DNA from: Deinococcus sp.
GTDB taxonomy: Bacteria; Deinococcota; Deinococci; Deinococcales; Deinococcaceae
Length of the DNA stretch: 18,511 nucleotides
Direction: 5' to 3'
NCBI RefSeq assembly: GCF_025362455.1
Contig: NZ_JANYGJ010000202.1
Span: 1 to 18,511 of the forward strand
Made by a program: the position numbers and the translations under genes. The notes beneath the pieces are model-generated. The model saw only the letters and a program-made list of their open reading frames with translations, made no database searches and was not told the origin of the DNA. Below are positions 8,537 through 15,462 of this stretch, in pieces. The stretch's first letter is position 1. Each line of letters begins with the position of its first letter.

Positions 8537-8797
8537 ATGACTGAATCCAACAGATACGGTGATACGCCCCTGGGCAAAAGCGACGAGCAACTGCGCGAGG
8601 AGGGCGCCGACGCCCTGACCAACACCGAGCGCCGTTCGGGCCACGCTGAGGGCGGCGACGTGGCGATTGCGGTCAGTATTCCGGTCGGCGGGGTGGGCAC
8701 GCCGGGCGGCGGCGTGGCGGGTGTGGGCGGCGTGATCGCCCCTGCCCTGGTCGTGGGCGACGCCGACAAGGGTGAGGTGACACGCGAAGATATCTGA
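8537..8797 (+). CDS. Small acidic, glycine-rich hypothetical protein (86 aa)
   Basis: It starts MTESNRYGDTPLGKSDEQLR, continues as a charged segment, then a Gly/Val/Ala-rich segment (about residues 42-74), and ends in an acidic KGEVTREDI tail. There is no membrane span or known motif. No Shine-Dalgarno sequence is clear. It is divergent from the PH-like gene across 130 bp. The composition and GC-ending codons support coding. It resembles small hydrophilic proteins of unknown function that I associate with deinococci, but this is not a firm family assignment. Confidence 0.55.
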   Translation: MTESNRYGDTPLGKSDEQLREEGADALTNTERRSGHAEGGDVAIAVSIPVGGVGTPGGGVAGVGGVIAPALVVGDADKGEVTREDI

Positions 8798-8808
8798 GCC
8801 GCAACGTC

Positions 8809-8850
8809 TAGCTGGAGTTGGGTAGCTGGAGTTGGGTAGCTGGAGTTGAG
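8809..8850 (+). repeat. Three tandem copies of a 14-bp repeat
   Basis: TAGCTGGAGTTGGG occurs at 8809-8822 and 8823-8836, and as TAGCTGGAGTTGAG at 8837-8850. It lies between the convergent stops of the 86-aa gene and the Mrr-type gene. The array is simple tandem repetition and its copy number may vary between strains. Confidence 0.85.
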
Positions 8851-8887
8851 AACAAGGGGCTGCCTACCACGGGCGGCCCTTCAGTGT

Positions 8888-9478
8888 TCAGGTGGGCAGA
8901 AGATCCGTGCGAAGTGGCGGGTCGGACTGGGCCTTGGCCTGAAGCTCGAAAAGGTCGCGTGGGGTCCATAGCCGGACTCCGTTGGCTTTGGCCAGTTCAC
9001 GGGCGGAGGCGGTGTAACCCGGCCCAGAGGTGAAGACGACGGCCTCGCTGGCCCGGTAGATGGCTTTGGAGGCCACGATCTCCTGCACGGCTTTGTTACC
9101 GACATTGCGCTGAGGGTAATGCTTGACCTGAATAGCGACGATGACCTGCGTAGGGCTGGTGGCGATGACATCGGCGCCTTGATCGCTGCTGCCGCGCGTG
9201 GCCTGGGCTCTCCAGCCGGGGAGGGCGTCCAGCACGGCGGCGACGTGGAGTTCCAGGTCTCGGTGTGAGAGGCAACGCAGATCGGTCAGGGCCAGCGTCC
9301 GGGCGCGGCTCAGACGCTGTTGCCGCAGCAGCAGAGTGATCAAAGCGGCCAAGGCCAGCGTACACAGGGTGACCAGAAGGTACTGCCTGTTGGCAAGGCT
9401 GTACGCAATGCCGCCGATCAGTAACAGAGCGAAAAGAAACTGGGGTGGCGGTTGATCCTGGCGTCTTCTTCTGGGCAC
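8888..9478 (-). CDS. Membrane-anchored Mrr-type restriction endonuclease-like protein
   Basis: The protein is 196 aa. Two hydrophobic helices (about 13-30 and 33-51) are followed by an Mrr_cat-type nuclease domain (about 70-175). A PD-(D/E)xK-like core is visible: GSSDQGADVIA with D103 and IQVKHY with Q117 and K119. NKAVQEIVASKAIY and AVVFTSGPGYTASARELA follow, as in Mrr-like nucleases. The family cuts DNA, often modified or foreign DNA; the membrane anchor suggests action at the envelope. The GTG start at 9478 lies 6 nt after a TACCTT box. It is on the same strand as the comM remnant, 89 nt downstream of it. There is no partner methylase. Confidence 0.8.
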   Translation of the reverse strand: MPRRRRQDQPPPQFLFALLLIGGIAYSLANRQYLLVTLCTLALAALITLLLRQQRLSRARTLALTDLRCLSHRDLELHVAAVLDALPGWRAQATRGSSDQGADVIATSPTQVIVAIQVKHYPQRNVGNKAVQEIVASKAIYRASEAVVFTSGPGYTASARELAKANGVRLWTPRDLFELQAKAQSDPPLRTDLLPT

Positions 9479-9490
9479 CCATTCAAGGTA
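9479..9490 (-). promoter_or_regulatory. TANNNT box 6 nt before GTG (leaderless type)
   Basis: TACCTT (9490-9485, minus strand) is followed by GAATGG and then the GTG start of the Mrr-type gene. An ATG inside the spacer (9482) opens a different frame that encodes no recognisable protein. Confidence 0.35.
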
Positions 9491-9543
9491 AACTCAAGCT
9501 CAGACAGCATTCTTACTGACCGGAGGCCAGCATCTAGGGCTCC

Positions 9544-9576
9544 GTACCCTTCACAACTCTGTACCCTTCACAACTC
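9544..9576 (+). repeat. 17-bp tandem duplication downstream of comM
   Basis: GTACCCTTCACAACTCT (9544-9560) is followed directly by the same 16 bases at 9561-9576. The array reaches into the last codons of the comM remnant, whose stop ends at 9568. Confidence 0.8.
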
Positions 9577-10218
9577 CCTGGGCCGGAACGCCACCGCCTC
9601 GGCCAGATGCACTTCCCGAATCTCGTCGCTGCCGCCCAGGTCGGCCACCGTGCGGGCGAGTCGCAGCACCCGGTCGTGGCCGCGCCCGGTCAGGCCCAGT
9701 TGGCGGGCGGCGGCGGCCATGAAGCTGGCCGGACCGGCTGCCAGCGGCGCGTGGAGGCGCAGCGCCTGACCGACCAGCAAGCTGTTGCGCTCGCCCTGGC
9801 GCAGCAGCATCCGGTCGCGGGCCGCCTGAATCCGCGCCCTGATAGGCCCGCTGGGTTCGGGTTCCTTGCTGCGGGTCAGTTCCTCGACGGTGAGCCTGGG
9901 CACGGCCACCCGAATATCGATGCGGTCGAGCAGCGGGCCGCTGAGCCGGGCGGTGTAGCGGGTGCGCGACAGCGGCGTGCAGGTGCAGGCTTTCTCCGGG
10001 TCGCCGTGGTGCCCACAGGGACAGGGATTCATGGCGGCCAGCAGTTGAAACCGCGCCGGATACCGCAAGCTGGCCCGCGCCCGGCTGATGGTCACCTCGC
10101 CGTCTTCCAGCGGCTGCCGGAGGGTTTCCAGGGCCTTGCGCGAAAATTCCGGAAATTCATCCAGAAACAGCAATCCCCGGTGCGCCAGACTGACCTCGCC
10201 GGGCCTGGGCATGCTGCC
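9568..10218 (-). pseudogene. comM: comM 3' remnant, interrupted by the transposon
   Basis: This is the C-terminal part of a ComM/YifB Mg-chelatase-like AAA+ ATPase, a hexameric helicase that aids branch migration in natural transformation. The open part begins with codons for Gly-Ser (10218-10213) and then MPRPGEVSLAHRGLLFLDEF, which is the conserved region ending in Walker B (D18-E19 counting from the Met at 10212). The sensor region, a CPCG...CTC cysteine cluster and the C-terminal domain are present. The N-terminal Lon-like domain and Walker A are missing. Homology stops exactly where the TGT end of the transposon starts, so the gene is broken, and the 5' part should lie at the far end of the element outside this window. 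Translation from ATG 10212 could still give a 214-aa fragment without ATP-binding capacity. Confidence 0.9.
10214..10218. other. Candidate 5-bp target duplication (CTGCC)
   Basis: Tn7-like elements duplicate 5 bp at the insertion site. The five comM bases next to the TGT end are CTGCC. The partner copy would lie outside the window, so this is a prediction. Confidence 0.45.
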
Positions 10219-10338
10219 TGTGCATACTCGCGCTATTTGAGACTGGTGCCCCCATGATGCCTGTCTTCACGCACGTTATTTGAGACTCATACGCGCGCTA
10301 TTTGAGATCATGTTGCATTTACGCACAATATTTGAGAC
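10219..10338 (+). repeat. Transposon end with four probable TnsB-binding repeats
   Basis: After the terminal TGT, the motif ATTTGAGA(C/T) occurs at 10235-10243, 10278-10286, 10300-10308 and 10330-10338. Each copy is preceded by a G/C-rich CGC(G/A)C-like segment, with the fourth less so. Spacings are 43, 22 and 30 bp. Arrays of about 20-bp directly repeated transposase sites near the ends are characteristic of Tn7-like elements. The array ends 49 bp before the tnsA start, so transposase binding could also repress tnsABC transcription. Confidence 0.85.
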
Positions 10339-10387
10339 TGTATACCATCCCGTTCAACGGCTGGTGGAGACCGGGGAGGAGTCGCCT

Positions 10388-11035
10388 ATGCCTGTTCGCC
10401 GTATCCCACCCAGTCACCGTGCCATCACCGGACGCCTAGCTGCCCTCAAAGCCATTGGCCCGGCCCACTACGAATCGGCGCTGGAGCGCGACTACCTGAT
10501 TACATTGGAAGCCGACCCAACGGTCCTGGCCTATGAAATTCAACCGATCCGTCTGGACTACCGGGACAGCTTGGGTCAGGCTCGGCGGTACACCCCAGAT
10601 GTCCTGGTCTTTCGTCAGGGCGACGTGATCGAGTTGGTCGAGGTCAAATACGTCGCGGATATCCAGGAGCTACGGGTCAAGCACCGGGAGCGCTGGGTCA
10701 TGGCGTCCCACTACGCCCGTGAGCAGGGGTGGCATTTTCGACTGATCACCGAACGCCACGCCCGCACCCCACGGGCACGCAACTGGCTGTTTCTCTCCAC
10801 CTTCCGGGTAATGACCCCGCCTCCAGAACTGCTGACCCGAATGCAAGCGGTGTTGGCGGCGAGCGGGCCATTGTCGATTTCGGCCTGGCTCAGTCAACTT
10901 GAAGAGCCTGACGCCGAAGTGCTGCCCTTCGTCTGGCATTTGCTGTGTCTGGGTAAGGTGACGGTCAACCTGAACCAGCCGCTCTCGCTGGCGGCTACCG
11001 TATCCTTGGTGCCAGCGGAGGTAACCCATGCTTGA
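10388..11035 (+). CDS. tnsA: TnsA endonuclease
   Basis: The protein is 215 aa and of the TnsA type, which cuts the non-transferred strand at the transposon's 5' ends and so allows cut-and-paste movement together with TnsB. A PD-(D/E)xK-like nuclease core is visible: E33 in SALERDY, D71 in RYTPDVLVF, and E85 and K87 in LVEVKY. The C-terminal third (from about residue 140) fits the helix-rich domain that contacts TnsC. ATG 10388 is preceded by GGGGAGGAG, a good ribosome binding site. The in-frame ATG at 10280 is rejected because its extension would read through two of the terminal repeats. The stop overlaps the tnsB start. Confidence 0.92.
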   Translation: MPVRRIPPSHRAITGRLAALKAIGPAHYESALERDYLITLEADPTVLAYEIQPIRLDYRDSLGQARRYTPDVLVFRQGDVIELVEVKYVADIQELRVKHRERWVMASHYAREQGWHFRLITERHARTPRARNWLFLSTFRVMTPPPELLTRMQAVLAASGPLSISAWLSQLEEPDAEVLPFVWHLLCLGKVTVNLNQPLSLAATVSLVPAEVTHA

Positions 11036-12920
11036 TCTATCGCCCGGAACGGTCCTGTGCTTCCAGAGTCGGGCTGTCAAAGTCGTCCGTCAGCATGACC
11101 TCGAACAGCTCCTGGTCAAAGACATGGAAACTGGACAACTGCGTGAAGTGGCCGTTCATGCGCTGGGTCCTGCGGTTGAGACTGGAGGGCCAACGCCTCG
11201 CCCGCGTCCAGCGGACCTGGAAGACGCCCTTCTGCGATTCGACTACATCGCTCCACTTCTAAACCTACACCCGCGACCCAAAAGTGCTGTCGCCGCACGC
11301 GCCCAGGAGGTCGGGGCCTCGGTGGCGACGCTCTACCGGTTGCTGGCAGTGTACGAGAACAATTTACAGACTGCCACGCTTGCTCGGCGGCCCCGCAGCG
11401 ATGCCGGACAGTCACGGCAGCAGCCTGAGGTGCTGGCGGTGATTGACGAGATTATTGAAACTAAGTACCTGAGTCGCCAGCAGCCCACGGTGACCAAGAC
11501 CCATCAAGCGATTTGCGAGCGGTGTGCGCTACTTAAGCTCTCCTTACCTAGTCGGGACACGGTGTCTCGTAGAATCCAGGCGCTCAGCCCTATGGAACGG
11601 ACTCGTCGTCGCCGGGGCCGCAATGCCACGGAGCCGGGTCGCGCCCTCCGGGGCTCGTTTCCAGGTGCCGCCGCCCCGCTCGATGTCGTGCAGATCGACC
11701 ATACCGAACTCGACATCATGATCGTGGACGAGTTCGAGCGTCTGGAGATCGGGCGGCCCTTCATAACTGTCGCTATCGACGTGATGAGCCGGGCAGTGGT
11801 AGGTTTTCATATCTCGCTAGACAAACCGAGCTTCATGAGTGCGGGCTCGTGTCTGGCACAGTCGATGCTGCCCAAAGAGCGCTTTCTGGCCCCCCGGCAA
11901 CAGCGGCTTAATAAGATCTTTGCGGAAGTGCAGAAGTATGAGCCGGAGGATGATGGCCCCCCGCCGACCTTGCGCTGGCCAGTGTGGGGACGGCCCACCA
12001 AGATCCACGTTGACAATGCCCGCGAGTTCCGGGGCAAGATGCTGGAGCGTTCTTGTCAGGAGTACGGCATTCATGTCGAGCTGCGCCCAGTCAAGCGGCC
12101 CTGGTTCGGTGGGCATATCGAGCGCCTGATGGGCACCATCGCCACCGAACTGCACGACCTGCCGGGGACAACATTCTCGAATCCTCAGCGCCGAAGCGAC
12201 TACAAAAGTCAGAAAAGGGCAGTCCTGACCTTCGACGAACTCGATCTCTGGCTGACGGTTTTCTTTGCAGGCGTCTACAATCAGCGCCCTCACAGCGGCC
12301 TGAACGGTGAGACCCCCATCGCCGTCTTCAGGCGCGGTCTGCTGGAAGGCAGCGCCGAGGCGCCGCCCAAGGGGCTGTTTCCGCTACCGACGCCCGAGGA
12401 AGCCCTCAAGTTGCAGATCGACTTCCTGCCCTCGTTCGAGGTGACCGTCCAGCGCTACGGCATCCGGCTGGAAACCATCACCTACTACCACGAGGTTCTA
12501 GCGCCGTTCCTGGCCCTCCGCGCCCTGGGCAAGCCCAGCGAGCGCTATATCGTGCGCCGTGATCCCCGCGACCTGTCCCAGATCTATTTCTATGACCTGG
12601 AGGCTGGACGCTACTACGCGATACCGTTTGCCGACAAAAGTTGGCATCGGCTGAGCGTCTGGGAGCTCCGGCAATTGAAGAAACTGGCAAAAAGCCTCAA
12701 GGGGGAACAGGTGAAAGAGCCCGACTTGATCAATGCACAGCGCACGCAGAATCGGCTGGTGACCCACTCCAAAAATACAACCCGTCAGGTCCGCCGCGAG
12801 CACACGAAGCGGCGTGGTCACCAAGCTGTCGAGCCACCGCTGACTCCAGAACCCAGTCTCAAGGCCTCCCCGATGGAGGAGGAGGACGAATTGATCGTGC
12901 CGTTCAGGGTTCAGCACTAA
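11028..12920 (+). CDS. tnsB: TnsB transposase (DDE integrase fold)
   Basis: The protein is 630 aa. The N-terminal part (about 1-200) has helix-turn-helix segments for end binding. The catalytic core follows: D224 in VQIDHTELD, D329 in IHVDNARE and E365 in GGHIERLMG, giving a D-35-E spacing. A beta-barrel region and a basic tail rich in R/K come after, ending in an acidic-hydrophobic segment EEEDELIVPFRVQH. That segment could be the hook that recruits TnsC (family knowledge from Tn7 and CAST). The start overlaps tnsA by 8 nt (ATGCTTGA) and is preceded by GGAGG, so the two are translationally coupled. All catalytic residues are intact. Confidence 0.93.
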   Translation: MLDLSPGTVLCFQSRAVKVVRQHDLEQLLVKDMETGQLREVAVHALGPAVETGGPTPRPRPADLEDALLRFDYIAPLLNLHPRPKSAVAARAQEVGASVATLYRLLAVYENNLQTATLARRPRSDAGQSRQQPEVLAVIDEIIETKYLSRQQPTVTKTHQAICERCALLKLSLPSRDTVSRRIQALSPMERTRRRRGRNATEPGRALRGSFPGAAAPLDVVQIDHTELDIMIVDEFERLEIGRPFITVAIDVMSRAVVGFHISLDKPSFMSAGSCLAQSMLPKERFLAPRQQRLNKIFAEVQKYEPEDDGPPPTLRWPVWGRPTKIHVDNAREFRGKMLERSCQEYGIHVELRPVKRPWFGGHIERLMGTIATELHDLPGTTFSNPQRRSDYKSQKRAVLTFDELDLWLTVFFAGVYNQRPHSGLNGETPIAVFRRGLLEGSAEAPPKGLFPLPTPEEALKLQIDFLPSFEVTVQRYGIRLETITYYHEVLAPFLALRALGKPSERYIVRRDPRDLSQIYFYDLEAGRYYAIPFADKSWHRLSVWELRQLKKLAKSLKGEQVKEPDLINAQRTQNRLVTHSKNTTRQVRREHTKRRGHQAVEPPLTPEPSLKASPMEEEDELIVPFRVQH

Positions 12921-12930
12921 TCCCCTCAGC

Positions 12931-12950
12931 TTCATGAGTATTTTCATGAG
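12931..12950 (+). repeat. TTCATGAG direct repeats in the tnsB-tnsC gap
   Basis: TTCATGAG occurs at 12931-12938 and 12943-12950. Each contains the palindrome TCATGA, so the pair could form a 6-bp stem or a two-site operator with 12-bp phasing. It lies in the 118-bp gap between tnsB and tnsC, where related operons usually have little space. Confidence 0.45.
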
Positions 12951-13038
12951 AATATGACGTAGTGTCGATGTCCCGCTATTCTGGGCATGTGTTGACCGGG
13001 ACGGAGAGTGGACCAGTGGTGACAGTTCAGGAGACGTC

Positions 13039-14031
13039 GTGAAGCGCGAGCTGACACCGGGTGTTATGGATTTGCTCTCGAAGTTGGGAGAGTCTGGCAA
13101 CACGGAAGCCCGGCGCATTTATCTTGCTGAGGACCGGTATGTTATCTATACGCGAGCGGAAGAGCATATGGCCCGGATGAAAGACCTCCTGGATATCTCG
13201 AAAGATAACCCACAGCAAACCAAACCCGATAATTTCATCATCGTGGGTGAAACCAGCAGCGGCAAAACGTCGTTAGTTAAAAACTTCATTCGCCTGTACG
13301 CGGCGCCAGTGAATGATCCCGACCAGCCGTGCGCTCATCTGCCCGCCCTGTATGTCCTGTTCCGCGCCGAACCTGATGAGGACCGCCTGTATCATTGGAT
13401 TCTCGACGCGATGTTTGCAGCCTACAAAGAAAAAGACCGTCCTGATAAAAAGTACCGGATGGTGGTCGAGCTGATTAAACGGCTGGATGTCCGAATGCTC
13501 ATTTTCGATGAGTTCCATCATATTCTGACGGCGACGAGCGTGCGGCAGCGGCGTTCACTTAACACCATAAAGACGCTCAGCACGGATCTGCAAATCCCGA
13601 TGGTGGCCACCGGGATTCCGGAAGTGTTTCCGCTGATGAGGAGTGACCCGCAGATTCACCTTCGCTTCGAGACACTGGCGTTGCCTCGTTGGCAATATCC
13701 TCCTAAAAAGAATGAATTCAGGCAATTCTTGAGCGGTCTAGAACAGGATCTTCCACTGGTTCAGCCGTCTGATCTGGCGTCAAGAGAAATCGCCCGATTC
13801 CTCTACGACCACTCTGAAGGCCTGATCGGTGAGGCTGTAAAGCTGGTGTCGAGAGCCGCACGCCGGGCCGTCGGCGGCGAAGAGCGGGTCACACTGGCGG
13901 GCATCAAAGCATTGAAGCCGGTGGCTCCTTCTCAGCGTGATGTGGAAACGCAACGCGAGTTGTACGGGCGAGTGGAAAGTGACACGAAGAAGCCGGATGG
14001 CGCGAAGAAGCCGGATGACGCAACTTCCTAA
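13039..14031 (+). CDS. tnsC: TnsC AAA+ ATPase regulator
   Basis: The protein is 330 aa. Walker A is GETSSGKT (G70-T77), Walker B is MLIFDEFHH (D157, E158), and sensor/arginine-finger-like segments follow (MVATGIPE; LRFETLALPRW). TnsC forms ATP-dependent filaments on DNA that link the target selector TniQ to TnsAB and enforce target immunity (family knowledge). The N-terminal 60 residues may contact TniQ. The C-terminus ends in a short polar tail with a KKPDGA/KKPDDA duplication. The GTG start at 13039 follows AGGAG (13029-13033). The gene lies 118 bp after tnsB, unlike the overlapping tnsA-tnsB pair. Confidence 0.92.
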   Translation: MKRELTPGVMDLLSKLGESGNTEARRIYLAEDRYVIYTRAEEHMARMKDLLDISKDNPQQTKPDNFIIVGETSSGKTSLVKNFIRLYAAPVNDPDQPCAHLPALYVLFRAEPDEDRLYHWILDAMFAAYKEKDRPDKKYRMVVELIKRLDVRMLIFDEFHHILTATSVRQRRSLNTIKTLSTDLQIPMVATGIPEVFPLMRSDPQIHLRFETLALPRWQYPPKKNEFRQFLSGLEQDLPLVQPSDLASREIARFLYDHSEGLIGEAVKLVSRAARRAVGGEERVTLAGIKALKPVAPSQRDVETQRELYGRVESDTKKPDGAKKPDDATS

Positions 14032-14060
14032 CTGCCTTCTGCCGAGGCCGGTAACCGGTC

Positions 14061-15350
14061 ATGGTTAAGCTGCGGCCTTTTCCGGTGCTGAGCCCTCAGC
14101 GGGTGGTGCAGGGGCCGTCACGGCTCGGCGGCGCACGTTCCGCCCTGCTGCCGATGCGTCCGCGTCCCGAACCTCAGGAACTTCTGTCGAGCTGGCTTTT
14201 TCGGCTCGCTCAGGCCAACAGTCAGAAGCTGCACAGCTTGAGTCGCCTGATTTTTGGTGAGCGTCAGCTCTGGAACCGGGATATCGACAGTATGGCTGGG
14301 GATGAGGTCCTGGCGGCCCTGGAGCGAGCGACAGGAGTTAACGCAGATGTCCTTCGACTACATACATTGCCGTCCCTGGAAGGCCGGGTCTACGCCCACC
14401 ACACCGCCAACAGTTCGACGCCCTGGGTGTTGCACCTGGGCATCTATCATCGGACCAGGCGGCACTGCGGTTTGCAGTATTGTCCGCAGTGCCTGGGGGA
14501 GCGCCCCGCCTACCTGCTGCCATGGCGCTTATCGATCAGTGTGGTGTGCCCGGTCCACGGCTGTGTGCTCCACGCGGCCTGCCCCGCCTGCGGTGTCCCG
14601 GTGGTCCCTCACCGGGTCGATATGGCCGCGCACCTGAGCAAGTCGTTCCCGACTCGCTTCCCTCACACTCGGTGTCATGCCTGCGAGGTCGCTTTGGCAT
14701 CCGCTCCGACAGTCGCGGCGCCCGCCGCCGTCGTGGCCTGGCAGGCAGTCATTCATGCCGCCATCGCGGGCGACGGCTGGGTGCAAGTCCAGGGCGTCGG
14801 TGCGGTGCCGCTGACGGAGTACCTGGTCGTCGCTCGGCTGTGGCTGACCTTGTTGACCTTCGGACGACGGGCAGAGCGGTTGCGGACGTTGCTTGGGATG
14901 CCGGTTCTGGCGCAGAGCGAACCACGGGTCAGGAGTTTTGATGTCCTTGACGTGCGGACTAGATTAGCGGCGATTGAACACCTCATCACGCTTTTTGATG
15001 GCTGGCCGGAACGGGTGACTGCTTGGAGCCGCGCTGCCCGATTGCGCCGCACGATCTTGCTGCAAGACATGCAGGCGCCGCCTGAGTGGTATCTGGACGC
15101 ATTGAAACCTCTGGAATACGTCAATCCTCGGCGGCCATTGACAGGACCGTTAAGTTGGGAAGAATTGCTTAGTCACGCGCAACAGGGGGGGCGCCGGGCT
15201 CGCCTGCTAGTGGCGTATGGAGAGGGGCGGCCAGTCCGTGAAGTTGCAAGGCATTTCGGAATTGCGCCTCGAACGGTGCGCGATTTAGTGACGAGATTTA
15301 ATCAGGGAAGACCCGAAGGCCCTGCACGTAAAACCTCTTCATTTGAGTGA
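14061..15350 (+). CDS. tniQ: TniQ/TnsD-like target-selection protein
   Basis: The protein is 429 aa. A TniQ domain occupies about 35-215, starting with the typical PRPEPQELLSSWLFRLA. It has zinc-ligand pairs C141/C144, C163/H166, C174/C177 and C205/C208. The rest is helical. The last 50 residues contain a helix-turn-helix (VREVARHFGIAPRTVRDLV, about 392-410). Family knowledge: short TniQ proteins act as adaptors and longer TnsD proteins bind a specific attachment site. The added C-terminal HTH and the location in comM suggest this one recognises comM. The start at ATG 14061 has no clear ribosome site; ATG at 14154 is the main alternative. It lies 29 nt after tnsC. Confidence 0.9.
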   Translation: MVKLRPFPVLSPQRVVQGPSRLGGARSALLPMRPRPEPQELLSSWLFRLAQANSQKLHSLSRLIFGERQLWNRDIDSMAGDEVLAALERATGVNADVLRLHTLPSLEGRVYAHHTANSSTPWVLHLGIYHRTRRHCGLQYCPQCLGERPAYLLPWRLSISVVCPVHGCVLHAACPACGVPVVPHRVDMAAHLSKSFPTRFPHTRCHACEVALASAPTVAAPAAVVAWQAVIHAAIAGDGWVQVQGVGAVPLTEYLVVARLWLTLLTFGRRAERLRTLLGMPVLAQSEPRVRSFDVLDVRTRLAAIEHLITLFDGWPERVTAWSRAARLRRTILLQDMQAPPEWYLDALKPLEYVNPRRPLTGPLSWEELLSHAQQGGRRARLLVAYGEGRPVREVARHFGIAPRTVRDLVTRFNQGRPEGPARKTSSFE

Positions 15351-15363
15351 TATTCGAGCCGGA

Positions 15364-15384
15364 ACTGAGTGGGAACTGCTCAGT
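15364..15384 (+). terminator. Weak hairpin after tniQ
   Basis: ACTGAG (15364-15369) and CTCAGT (15379-15384) are complementary across a 9-nt loop. There is no U-tract, so this is at best a weak terminator for the tns operon. Confidence 0.2.
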
Positions 15385-15462
15385 GTAGAAGCTGTCACGA
15401 ACACCATCAGAGATAGATCTCAGTTGCTTCTCTAAAAGGTTGATGTGGTGAAGGAGGGGCAG

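Larger units (their letters stand above)
10219..15350 (+). mobile_element. Tn7-like transposon: tnsA-proximal end and tnsABC-tniQ module (far end not in window)
   Basis: The element begins TGTGCATACTCG inside comM and carries tnsA, tnsB, tnsC and tniQ in that order, all reading away from the end. This is the usual layout at the right end of Tn7 relatives. No matching terminal repeat (GTCTCAAAT orientation) and no 5' comM sequence occur up to 18511. The element therefore either continues past the window, making the genes after 15350 cargo, or has lost its far end by deletion. The end coordinate given is the minimum supported. No Cas gene or CRISPR array accompanies the module, so targeting is presumably by the TniQ protein itself. 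Confidence 0.88.

Noticed and set aside
10280..10387. Longer tnsA reading frame starting at ATG 10280
   Set aside because: The extra 36 codons run through two of the four terminal repeats and have no ribosome site. ATG 10388 has a strong GGGGAGGAG before it.
12992..13020. Promoter TTGACC upstream of tnsC
   Set aside because: A -35-like TTGACC is present but no -10-like hexamer lies at a suitable distance.
13025..13218. Small frames on the minus strand near the tnsC start
   Set aside because: They are antisense to the tnsC N-terminus and have no ribosome site or conserved motif.
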